Shown here in pieces: positions 53,231 to 62,175 of a stretch of 64,000 nt of DNA. Under the pieces are notes generated by a model. It was not told the origin of the DNA. It searched no databases and was given only the letters and a program-made list of their open reading frames with translations. A program made the position numbers and the translations under genes. Position 1 is the stretch's first letter; every line of letters begins with the position of its first letter. The stretch spans positions 697,364 through 761,363 of the forward strand of contig CAUJNA010000480.1 in the NCBI GenBank assembly GCA_963377175.1, given 5' to 3'. Source of the DNA: Effrenium voratum. Taxonomy: Eukaryota > Sar > Dinophyceae > Suessiales > Symbiodiniaceae.

Positions 53231-53569
53231 ATGTCTGAAGTTGAGAATGATGCTATTGCTGAACTATCAAAGAAGATAATGACAGTTAGTAAAAATGTTA
53301 AACTGTTGTACGAGATGATAAAAACTATTGACCAGAAACTTGATGCAAAGGCAAACGAACCAAAAAATAACAATGAAGAGAAGGAAAAGATTGACAAAAT
53401 ATTTGAAAAGAAAGGGATAGGCAGACCCAGCGGTGATTATGACACGAAGCGTAAAAAATATTGTGATATGTTAAATAAGGGACAAATCAAAAGTCCAAAA
53501 GAACAAACATTAGAATATTATAAACTAATTAAGGGTGATGATGGTAAATATGTAATTGTTGAAAATTAA
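53231..53569 (+). CDS. Coiled-coil viral protein (112 aa)
   Basis: The N-terminal 55 residues form a likely coiled coil (AIAELSKKIMTVSKNVKLLY, then EMIKTIDQKL). A conserved-looking tail follows: KKGIGRPSGDYDTKRKKYCD, then KSPKEQTLEYYKLIKGDDGK. The GRPSGDYD-type hook could bind DNA (AT-hook-like GRP), an inference only. It is 21 bp ahead of the methyltransferase gene. Confidence 0.65.
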   Translation: MSEVENDAIAELSKKIMTVSKNVKLLYEMIKTIDQKLDAKANEPKNNNEEKEKIDKIFEKKGIGRPSGDYDTKRKKYCDMLNKGQIKSPKEQTLEYYKLIKGDDGKYVIVEN

Positions 53570-53590
53570 AATATAAATAATTCTAATAAT

Positions 53591-54205
53591 ATGAATTTAT
53601 TAGAATTATTTAGTGGAACTGGAAGTGTGGGAACCATAGCAAAGTCGCTTGGATTTAGTGTAATATCATTAGACTTGAAAAATGCTGATATTAATTGTGA
53701 TATACTTGAATGGGATTACAAACAGTTTGACAGAAATCATTTTCAATTTATTTGGAGTTCACCACCTTGCACAGAATACAGTATTGCAAAAAGAACAGGA
53801 ATAAGAAACATTGAATATGCTAATAGTATTGTATTAAAAACAATAGAGATTATTGAATATTTCGGATGGCCGTATTTTGTTATTGAAAATCCACAGACTG
53901 GATTATTGAAAAGTCAGTCTTTTATGAATGGATTGAGGTTTAATGACATTGACTATTGCAAATATGAACTTAAATATCGGAAAAGAACGAGGTTGTGGAA
54001 TAACATTGATAAATGGAAACCCAGACCATTATGTAATAAAGATTGTGGTAAAGTGGTTAATAACAAACATATTGAAACTGCGCAACGGGCACCAAGTGGA
54101 AAGCGGGAAAATTGGTGCGAGAATTATGTAAAGCATAAGCAGGAAGATTTATACAAAATACCTGCTGATTTGATTTGTGAAATCTTGGTGAGTTTGACGG
54201 ATTAA
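53591..54205 (+). CDS. Viral cytosine-5 DNA methyltransferase (204 aa)
   Basis: It should methylate C5 of cytosine. Motif I is LLELFSGTGSVGTIAKSLGF (residues 3-22), the acidic cofactor contact is VISLDLK, motif IV is WSSPPCTEYS with the catalytic Cys60, and motif VI is FVIENPQTG (97-104). The C-terminal half has KRTRLWNN and a Cys pair (RPLCNKDCGK), probably the recognition part. It is short compared with bacterial enzymes, as usual for this viral group. It lies next to the right TIR, opposite end from the integrase. It could mark viral DNA or protect it from host nuclease. The frame is intact. Confidence 0.85.
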   Translation: MNLLELFSGTGSVGTIAKSLGFSVISLDLKNADINCDILEWDYKQFDRNHFQFIWSSPPCTEYSIAKRTGIRNIEYANSIVLKTIEIIEYFGWPYFVIENPQTGLLKSQSFMNGLRFNDIDYCKYELKYRKRTRLWNNIDKWKPRPLCNKDCGKVVNNKHIETAQRAPSGKRENWCENYVKHKQEDLYKIPADLICEILVSLTD

Positions 54206-54478
54206 GGAAAACGAGTTTGGGGTTGGTGTTGAAACTTGAAGTTTGCAGGTTCGTCCAACGACAAAAGAGTAAAAATTATGAAACTTAAAATTTTGAAAAT
54301 AATGAATTTTAAAAGAAGACAACCCCCTCCCAGTGTCCACACTGACCCCCTCCCAGTGTCCACACTGACCCCCTCCCAGTGTCCACACTGACCCCCTCCC
54401 AGTGTCCACACTGACCCCCTCCCAGTGTCGAACCCTTTTTTCACACTCATCCAGAATACGGTATGTGGCATGAATAAT
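54206..54478. other. Gap before right TIR with minisatellite
   Basis: No gene. It holds a 23-bp C-rich minisatellite (54322-54429) that stands out in the AT-rich element. A minus-strand open frame here is only the repeat read as Gly/Trp-rich sequence. Confidence 0.7.
54322..54429 (+). repeat. 23-bp minisatellite, 4.7 copies
   Basis: Units start at 54322, 54345, 54368, 54391 and 54414 (the last 16 bp only). Each begins ACCCCCTCCCAGTG and the copies are identical. The C-rich strand is the plus strand. Confidence 0.95.
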
Positions 54479-54711
54479 ACTAATAAGATACAATTATTAG
54501 ATTTATTCAATATATTTGTAATTGTCTATTGTGTGGTTGGTTGTTTGGTTTTTTGTGTGGTTTGTTGTTTGGTGGTTTTTTTCTATGAGGGTCTTACCCC
54601 TAAGCTCATGTTATGGTTTTGGTATGGTTGATTTGGGGGGCAGTTATTAAATTGCGTGAAAACCATAGGGGGGAGTCTATGATATTTGCTTGTGGGTTAG
54701 CCCTCTCTTGC
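54479..54711 (-). repeat. Right terminal inverted repeat (233 bp)
   Basis: It is the exact reverse complement of 34920-35152 and ends CCTCTCTTGC. No mismatch was found on reading both through. Confidence 0.97.
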
Positions 54712-54718
54712 TGAAGCA
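54712..54718 (+). repeat. Target-site duplication, right copy (TGAAGCA)
   Basis: It follows the right TIR and matches 34913-34919. Confidence 0.85.
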
Positions 54719-54814
54719 CCCCTGGCTATGTTAGCCCAAAACTCGGTACCAAGTGTCTATGCCAATGTTTCACGCAATATTACAAACTGCGCTGTTGTCA
54801 CTTCGCCTTGGCTT

Positions 54815-54945
54815 TGCTGGCTGCTTGCAGCTACAGTAGCTGACAAAACTATTATTGTGTCATTGTGCTTTTTCTTTCGCGGATCGCTCAGTCACTTGCA
54901 GCTTCAGTAGCTGACAAAACTATTCTTGTGTCATGTGGCACACGT
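54815..54945 (-). repeat. Dispersed repeat with two CAAAACTATT cores
   Basis: Two copies of CAGTAGCTGACAAAACTATT, then NTTGTGTCA, separated by about 80 bp. This is the inverted form of the repeat at 17595-17815. It lies between the right end of the virus and the KptA-domain ORF. Confidence 0.75.
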
Positions 54946-55830
54946 GTTTCCCAGTGTGCTAACAAGCCATGCAAAGTCAAAACCCCTGATGCAAACTAAA
55001 CCCCTGAACCACAGGAACGCACGACAAAGGAAAAACACCACTCCGAGCTCGATCGCGTATTTGAAGTCAACGACGAGCTCGATCGGCATGGAGGCACGAA
55101 CCCCTGCATTGTAGGCGGAGCTTTCGACGGGGTGGATAGAGAAGTGACTCTGCGCACGCCCGCTCTCGGTTGCTCCAACTCCGCCCGGAATCACTCCCGT
55201 CCTCACGATGTTCTCGGCTGCGGCCTTGCTGGTCCGATGGTATAGTTTGCCAGGGCCGTCCTTGATCAGCGAAAGCTGCAGTCCGGCCTTGCGAGCATCC
55301 TCCGGGAGAAACTTCCCGAAGATAGCCTTCGCAAGTGCGTACTGGTTTCGGCTGATGTCGCCATCAACGCTGCTGGCGTGTCCCTGACTGGCACGAACCT
55401 TGATGACAACCCACTCCTGCTTGTTCTCAGCAGCCGAAGGATGCTTGATCGCAAGAACAGTGAATCTGCATTTCGGATCACATGCAAAGATCTTCAACAG
55501 CGTCTTGTACCCGATGTTGCTCCGGGTCTTTCTGTTGAACTTGTCGCACAACTGGCGCACGTCGACAAAGTAGTTCTCGTCGAAGTCCAATGGCCGGTGA
55601 TCCTGAAATCGGCCACGTAGCATTCCAGTTATGGTAGAGCATCTGTCAGTCGAGGAAGGCTCTCCCTTCAGGAAGGTCGGCACTTTCAGAATCGTGCCCG
55701 GGAGGATCCTTGCCTCGTACTGCTGGCCGCGGAAGGTGACGATGCCGCCGGGCTTGCCTGGCAATGCGCTTCCGGCAGGGGTTGCCCCCCATCCGATGCC
55801 ACCGCTGCTGTCTTTGCTTTCGCTAGTACC
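54931..55830 (-). pseudogene. KptA/Tpt1-like RNA 2'-phosphotransferase domain (3' part of degenerate ORF)
   Basis: Residues 40-250 of the frame starting at 55764 match the KptA/Tpt1 layout: an N-terminal winged-helix-like part (FDENYFVDVRQLCDKF, then CRFTVLAI), IKVRASQGHA (about 122-130), LYHRTSKAAAENIVRTGVIP (174-193) and QSHFSIHP (205-212), then PIELVVDFKYAIELGVVFF. The family transfers a 2'-phosphate from RNA to NAD during tRNA splicing. The upstream half lies in another frame, so a shift at about 55800-55830 breaks the protein. Dinoflagellate mobile ORFs could carry such domains, an inference from the fused, broken form. The last 30 residues look like chance readthrough. Confidence 0.62.
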
Positions 55831-56465
55831 TTAGGCGAAGCTTTCGCGGTGAACTTGGGTGTAGCCGGAGCGGCCTTGACGCCAAGCGCAGCCTCAGCGG
55901 CACTCCCTTGCGGGAGTGCTTCATCGTCGTCGTAATCAATCTCCTCCTTGATTTCGACTTCCTCGATCTTTTCGAGAACGCGGCCCTTCGCGAGCTTGAT
56001 AGGACGTTGAAGGCTTTCCCATGACTCAAGCGTGAGTTTCCTGTTCGCCTCATACTCAGCCAAAGTGCACGGATTTCGTCCAGCTTCGGCGTCGTGGGAA
56101 TATTGAAGGTACAACCTCACGTTGTTGAAGTCGTCCTTGTGGGCCTCAACGACAGCGACGCACTTCATGACGTTGAAAAGCGACCACAACCACTCCACCG
56201 TCGTCTTCCGGTTCTCGATGGAGTCCATCATGTGGTAGTTGTCGAGCCTGTCCTGTCGAGACACCAAAAAGGTCGACTCCTTGTTGCGAAGGAGCTTGTG
56301 CTTGCTGAGCGACTCATCCAACAACTTTTCCATGAACTGGTTGTAGATGGGCGGGAGCATGTAGTACGAACCTTCGGTGTTAGCCAAGATCGTGATGTTC
56401 GCAATGCTCCACCAACTCCTGCACTCCTCAAGCACGTCGATCGCCTTGGCGCACTTATTTTAAGA
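55686..56465 (-). pseudogene. N-terminal part of the degenerate KptA-domain ORF
   Basis: The frame reads CRSWWSIANITILANTEGSY, FMEKLLDESLSKHKLLRNKE, YHMMDSIENRKTTVEWLWSL and RLYLQYSHDAEAGRNPCTLA, then an Ala/Lys-rich linker before running out of frame. Not a recognised family. Codon use is host-like and GC-balanced. It is probably a fragment of a multi-copy dinoflagellate ORF, cut at about 56465 where poly-C tracts begin. Confidence 0.5.
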
Positions 56466-56505
56466 AAGCATAACCCCCCCCCTCCCTTACCCCCCCCCCT
56501 TGAGA
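56466..56505. repeat. Poly-C tracts
   Basis: C-runs of 7-10 bases are separated by CTCCCTTA, making a G-rich (polypurine) minus strand. It could mark the edge of the retroelement or of the KptA ORF fragment. Confidence 0.6.
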
Positions 56506-56837
56506 CATGCTATAGCACTGCTATTGGAGTGTTATAACACTGTTAAAGTATTTGGCTCCCAAAGGGTTCCCCACTGACTGGCGGCACGACAAGCCCTGAC
56601 ACCCACCACTACGCTCATGCTCGTCCCCCTCGCACCCCTTCCTTCCCCGTCCCCTGCCCTTCCCGTCCGGACGGTGTACTGGTCCGGGAACGAGCTCGTT
56701 GGCAGCGGTGGGATCTGCGACGAGCCCGAATGGCCATACCGATGCGGAGACGGTCACTGGCCCGAGCAGGGAAGCTTCGGGAAAAAGGGGGGGGAGATTG
56801 AAACAAGGGTGGTCCCCCCCTCCCCCCCCTTTTTCCC

Positions 56838-56945
56838 GAAGCTTCCGGAAGCTTCCCCAAGGCTTCCGGAAGCTTCCGCAAGGCTTCCGGAAGCTTCCGG
56901 AAGCTTCCGGAAGCTTCTGGAAGCTTCCGGAAGCTTGCGGAAGAC
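56838..56945. repeat. Tandem GGAAGCTTCC palindromes
   Basis: The 10-bp palindrome GGAAGCTTCC and variants (CTTCCCCAAGG, CTTCCGCAAGG, CTTCTGG) repeat about ten times. Read on the minus strand they give a PEASGSFRKL-like peptide in the retroelement tail frame. Confidence 0.85.
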
Positions 56946-56959
56946 TTACGGACTTCTGA

Positions 56960-57251
56960 AGCTTCGGGGGTAGAAGTCATGGTCCTTGAATTGAACTCAG
57001 GACGTTTCTTGAGTTCCTTCATGGCGCTCTTCACGGTCCATGTGAGAAATGTGAGGCCCTTTCCCCAACACATTCTCACCTCGCAGTGGCTACAACTCGT
57101 GCTGCGGTTGTAGTTCATGTCCTGCGCGAGGTCCGCCCTTTTGCGGTTCTTCTTGCCACCGCTGATCAAGGCGAGGCTGGAGTCGCTCACGACGAGGCAC
57201 ACGCTATTCGGGCCACAGGTTGCCCCGGGCGTGATGCGGCCAAGGCCTTTG
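56960..57251 (-). pseudogene. Retroelement tail, Cys-rich end
   Basis: The minus frame contains LALISGGKKNRKRADLAQDM and STSCSHCEVRMCWGKGLTFL, the usual-looking Cys-rich finish of the polyprotein, in a different frame from the 57252-59366 segment. It is followed by the palindromic repeats. Confidence 0.5.
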
Positions 57252-59366
57252 TCATTGACAGCGCGTGTCCATGAGTTCCGGCGCGTAGTCAGCCGCCCAC
57301 ATAGCGCAAGAGCTTTGCAGAGTAGCTTGTGCTCCGAGGATCTGCTCCATAGTCTTGCGGTCCTCAGGCCTTGTCTCCTGGAACAAAGTGTTCGATGTAA
57401 AGCTCGTCATCACTCCTCGCCAGTACTCCAAGTTGCCCTCCGAATACTCCCCGAGGTTGTAAGCAGCCATAGCGGCTACCGGTGAGGGAAGCTTAAGAGC
57501 AACAAGTGCACGTTTTGTTGGTCTCTGAGCCGAGCTATCGGTGACAAACTGTTTCATGCTGTCAGCAAACTCAGAAAAACATTCATGGATCAGGTCAGTC
57601 ATTTCATACGTGTAAGATTCAGCACGTTTGAGGGCCGCCCCGCTGGACTGTCCATGCTGATGATCCTTTGTGCACTTATACTGTTGCAATTTGGCCAACG
57701 ATTGACAGGAAGAAGCAATAGTCCATGACTTTTGCAACAAATTTCCATCCTTGTCAAGGACACCAAACATACAACCATCACAATTGCACTTGACCATCTC
57801 ATATTTCATGAGGAAATCATGCACGAAATAGTTCTTCCAATAACTGCAAAGCTTAGGAAGTTCCATATTGATCACAAGCACAATGTCAAGCTGTCGAAGC
57901 ATAGTGATAAGTTTATCCAAACGCTTCAGCAGTTTGCGAAACAACGCCTTGTGCTCCTGGATCTTGGCTTGACCTTCTTGAGTCTGACCATTGATATTGT
58001 TCCAGGGGCACCCACCCGTACACGGAAGTGAAGCATGAATCATCACGCAGGGCGGTGTTTTGGACTTGACATTCTTCCTGAAAATTTGCACCTCGTCATA
58101 TACCCACTGCAACGTATCAGCAACCAACGCATTCTGACGTTCAGTTACTCTAAGCACCTTGCAACCAAATGCGGGTAATCTTGATTTGTCGCCGAGCTTG
58201 GAATCATCGGAACAGCAAAATTCGCACAAGAACCGATCATAGGTTTCATGCGTGGAAACGGCGGAAGCTTGCGCTTCGCTAGTGGGGGCTGGCTTGATTG
58301 TAATGTTTCCATCCAACTGCACCCACCGTACCCCAATAAGATTGCAAGCGTGATCCCATTTTGCTTTGCTCGTAAACGGCTTGGTCAAGATGTCCGCAAC
58401 CTGATACACAGTGTTGACGTTGACGAGATTGAAGAAACCTTTCGTAAATTGTTCTCGAAGCCACGCCAAAGAAGTTCTTTGAGTTCTGTCAGCATGACGA
58501 AGCTGTGCGGAATTTCCAGTCTGAATGATGTGAATTGTTGCTTGATTATCTTCACAAAATGCAACTTTGAACTTCTCATTCAAATGAACGTTCAATCCGC
58601 GAAGAGGTGCTATCGTCCTTTCATGCTGCTCAAAACCACCATACCGAATCTCGTCCAACTCGGGGTCGACATAAACCAACACGGGATTGCCCCCCTGACC
58701 GGAGTTGTCCCGGCCTGGAAGCGGAATCGGCTTGGCGTTGCCACCAGCTGGCTGCTTTTCCTTGGGTGCATCAAGCAACTCCCACAGCACACTCATGAGT
58801 GAAAGCGTTGGTAAACCTTGCGCTCGCACAGAGTGATTGGCAGTAACGACTTCGGCTTCAGTTGATGACATAGCAGTACTTGTCTGCTTCTTCGAAAACG
58901 CATTGATGGGGTAATACGTGTTGGGACCGACTATGACCGCCACACAGCCGGTAGTTGACCTCGAGTCAAACTCACCTGCATAGTCAGCGTCTCCGAAAAC
59001 CCACAGTCGGCAATCCAGCAAGCTGTCCCCAATGAAACATGACATTCTGTGATTGAGGGTCGAATTGATGTAAGCAGCCAAACGATGCAATCCCTCATCA
59101 CAATCTTTGGACCATTTTGTAACGCGCGAAGCAAGTGACTGAGTTGCACGGAGAAGATCATATCTCGCCATTCTTGCAGCAAAAAGGATCTTCGTCTTTG
59201 CAAGCTCACAATAAGACTCAACGCATGGATCCAAGAAATCGGCCATGTCGTAATGGACGATGTTGACGGGTTTCTTCATGCAACCGTCTTTTGGGTGATC
59301 CATGTCAATAAGCTCCTTGAACTTGGACTTCTTTGTTTGTTTCTTCGCAGCAGTTTTGTTTCTCAT
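57252..59366 (-). pseudogene. Copia RNase H plus methyltransferase-like C-terminal domain
   Basis: The first 350 residues are the end of the RT and RNase H of a copia polyprotein: LWVFGDADYAGEFDSRSTTG (Asp126/128), AMSSTEAEV (Glu170), FCEDNQATIHI (Asp273) and LRHADRTQR, then VADILTKPF. Residues about 430-640 resemble a cytosine methyltransferase: SLPCTGGCPWNNIN (Pro-Cys motif, about 447-459), IVLVINMELPKLCSYWK (about 495-511) and CDGCMFGVLDKDGN. Motif I is not evident. Dinoflagellate retrotransposons with methyltransferases have been reported, and this tail may be a reduced form. A single TGA (59382-59384) separates this frame from the RT in the same phase. Confidence 0.8.
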
Positions 59367-59384
59367 TGCTGCCGCGGCTGCGTG

Positions 59385-60833
59385 TCATCCCACCTGGTCG
59401 GCATAGCTGAAAACTGTGCAGCCGGTCCACCAATTCTTCTCCTTGACATCGGCTTGTGCTTTCCACGAGTCCTCGAGATACTCATATGTGTTGCCCTTTG
59501 CGACACAGGTCACGCGGAGATCCAGCAGTCCCTCAAAGTTCTCGGGGGCATACCTCTTCCTTCTGGGATAAAGATGGTGTCGAACCCAAATCTTTTCCTC
59601 AGGAAAATGCTCCCAATAGTCTTCCGTTCTGTGAGGGACGGCAGGACTTGCGCTCTGCTTTTCGAACACATGAGCAAATGGGTGATGTTCTTTTGTCAAT
59701 GTCACCTGATTCTGCTCCACATGTTCGCAGCCAAAATACCTTCCGAGCGACTCCGGCGTGTCGATCTCGATTGCAGACTCGATGTTCTTCCACCCTTTTG
59801 CCAAATTAGCAGTTGGGCCAGCCAGCTTGAGGTCATCAACATAAACAACCAGCAAAAGCTTGAGCTCATCATGGAAGAATACGCTTTGCCAAATGCCTTT
59901 CAACAATGGCCTCCACTTGTTCTTTCGAAGACCAGTTTCGAAATGGTTCTCCCACAAGCCACCGCTGTCAATGTGACTATACAATGCCAAAATCAAAGGT
60001 GACAGTGGATCATTGTACTTGCCAATCCATTCTTTGGGCCAACGGTCTCGTGGAAGTCTCACCCATGTAGTGATGCCTTCGAACAACGCCTGCGTGTATG
60101 CCTGCTTTGCATCCCCTTGCTGCTTACCAAATCCAGGCTGAGAACCGTACAGGTCAACAATCTTGCCTGCTTCCATGCTCGCAGGGGAAGAACCAAGTTC
60201 GGCAAACATCGCTTGCTCATAGTTCTCATCAACAACACGATTTCCTTCGAAAACAGTTCTGCCTTTGTACTTTCGGCTGGGGTCGCCCACAGCAAGCTCG
60301 CTCCCCTTGAGGTAACACGCCTCAAAGATACGGGCTATGTGGGCCTTTTCCCCCTTTGCCTCAGCTTCGGCAATGACTGTCTTGCATTCTTTTACCCGCG
60401 ACTCGTCCCAGGTACCTTTGCTTCTGAGCTTCTCCCATTCAACATCCAAAGCCTTCTTTGCCTCAGGAGTGTTTGCGACTTCCGAGCGCGGAATAAGCCT
60501 TGCAACTGCTGCAGTCATCAACAAAGCATTGACCAAATCTTCACGGTTGTCTTTGATATGCTCTTCAATAACTGCAGTGACACACGCTCGATGCTCATGA
60601 ACAGTCTTCCCTTTTTCGTTGACTGTGACAGGCATCGCAGGAGCAAGCATTTCGGGAATAGCTGATGCAACGGCTGCCGGCGACGGGAGCTTAGTGACTG
60701 TGCCCCCCTGACCATGAACAGCGTGATTGGGCTGAACACAGACGGCCGTGGCAGCTACGTCTGCAGCAGCTGGCTTTGCCTCCTTTTTCTTCGCGAGCTC
60801 CTTGCGATACTCCTCGTTCTTTGGGAGAGGCAA
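59385..60833 (-). pseudogene. Copia reverse transcriptase (RVT_2)
   Basis: It has RT core motifs in order: GRTVFEGNRVVDENYEQAMF, GFGKQQGDAKQAYTQALFEG (Asp241), LILALYSHIDSGGLWENHFE, and LLLVVYVDDLKLAGP with the YVDD active site (331-334), then SLGRYFGCEH. It is about 480 codons open, with a TGA directly after (VFSYADQVG) and a frameshift at about 60835 that cuts it off from the upstream linker. The core itself is unbroken, so decay is recent or light. Confidence 0.88.
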
Positions 60834-61113
60834 GTTTCCACATATCTGACGGAATACCAGGTGGACGACTTGACTTTCGGGCTCTCACCAAACGAAAACC
60901 ATCCCATTGAAACCCAGGTGGAACTGCCGACCCATCCGGCATGCGATCAGGATCATGATCAGCAAGTCCCTCGGCAGGTGGTGCGGGAGGATCTTCCATC
61001 AAAACCTCCTCCGGCACAGCTGCTTCGCCAGGCTGCAAATGTGACTCCGGCTCATATTCCAATTCGTCCGGAGAACACGGTTTGTCGTCGGCAATAGCTT
61101 GCTTTGCGAACAA
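60834..61113 (-). pseudogene. Acidic linker ahead of RT, out of frame
   Basis: The minus frame reads DELEYEPESHLQPGEAAVPE, GFQWDGFRLVRARKSSRPPG and IPSDMWKL, then passes the RT start in another frame. The segment is the usual acidic, Pro-rich region between integrase and RT. One inserted or lost base at about 60830-60840 explains the break. Confidence 0.6.
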
Positions 61114-61119
61114 ACAAAC

Positions 61120-62175
61120 GTCTCATCAAGCAGACTGAACTCATACTGCTTGACTCGGAGGGGAAAGAACAGTGCTCCGTACTTTGTGCGACCTGATGGC
61201 AAGGCGGTAATATTGAAGCTCGATGGGCGAGTTCCGTATGTTGACGATCAGTGCGAGGTCATAGCTTCTGAATCTGCTATGCCTGTTGCGCTTGCTGCAT
61301 CCGATCAGAAGATCGGGGGCGTTGAAGAGCCTTCATCTTCAAGCGGGGGGCGACCTTCGCCGGATGCCGCATTGTTTCCATTGCGCCCTGATGAAGCTGA
61401 ACCGCCGGAACCGGAGTTTGATCCGGAATTGGAGGACAACCCTGAGGTTGCGGAAGCTCCAAAACCGATGTCAAAGCGTTCAAAAGAAATGATGATGCGT
61501 GAGGCCTAAAGTGAAGAGCATCTTTTCACTCACAGGCCCAAGAACCCTTTTGCGAAACATGTGTGCGATCAAAGATGCAAGCACCTCAAGCTCGTCGCAG
61601 ACATGGATCTTCTTCAGTGGATGCAAAAGCATTTGGAGATCATGTGACTGCTGACCACGTCATTTCAAATGATGAAACGTACGGGTTCAAGGGCGAGTGG
61701 AATGCTTTGGTTGTGAAAGATGTTTTCACGCAGTTCCGGTATTTTTACCGTTCAGCAAGGCAAGATGCTGACAGTTGCGTTCGTGCATTTCAACACTTCA
61801 CGAAGCCAGATGACCACGTTGGAATTTTCTATTCTGACAATTCTGGCGAAATTGCAGCTGCGGTGAAGAGTATGGGTTGGAGACACGTGCTGAGCCAGCC
61901 ATATGTCAGCCAATCTTCCGGGGTGATCGAGCGCGAGATCCGTACAATCCTGGAGGGAGCAAGGGCAAATTTGTTTCAATCCGGTTTGCCGGTTGAGCTT
62001 TGGCCTTTGGCAGCTCAACATCATGCATTTGCTCTCAATGTTACAATTCCAGATGACAAGGACAAGTCGCCGTGGGCTTTGCGTTTTGGTGATGAGTTTC
62101 CTGACACGAAGATTCCATTTGGTGCAAAATTGTCGTATTGGATCAATCGTCAGCGCGTCGATTCGAATCAGTCCA
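61120..62175 (+). pseudogene. Copia integrase segment, inverted relative to the element
   Basis: On the plus strand, 61165-61260 encodes APYFVRPDGKAVILKLDGRV (the expected continuation of the protease end on the minus strand). Then come an acidic linker, a TAA at 61507-61509, HLFTHRPKNPF (start of the zinc domain) with a 1-nt loss at about 61550, and the rve core: TADHVISNDETYGFKGEWNA, LVVKDVFTQF, FYSDNSGEIAAA and SSGVIEREIR, ending FGAKLSYWI near 62150. All other polyprotein parts are minus strand, so this block was flipped after insertion. Break ends are about 61110-61165 and 62150-62180. Confidence 0.78.

Larger units (their letters stand above)
34920..54711. mobile_element. Integrated Polinton-like virus (endogenous PLV, 19.8 kb)
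   Basis: The element is defined by perfect 233-bp terminal inverted repeats, a flanking TGAAGCA duplication, a sharp drop to AT-rich DNA, and a viral gene set: rve integrase, polymerase-helicase, packaging ATPase, major capsid and penton proteins, S74 fibre, lipase and cytosine methyltransferase. Genes form a left minus-strand block (35.4-45.9 kb, with one small plus gene at 41.7 kb), a plus block (45.9-51.5 kb), a short minus block (51.5-52.5 kb) and a plus block to 54.2 kb. There are no introns. An FtsK-type ATPase with capsid genes marks a virus rather than a plain transposon. A Maverick-type PolB and adenoviral-type protease are not recognised as separate genes, which favours the PLV group. 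Confidence 0.93.

Noticed and set aside
54322..54429. CRISPR-like array
   Set aside because: Units follow each other directly without spacers; it is a tandem repeat in a eukaryotic virus.
54149..54510. Minus-strand open frames with Gly/Trp-rich repeats
   Set aside because: They are translations of the 23-bp minisatellite, with no start context or neighbours.
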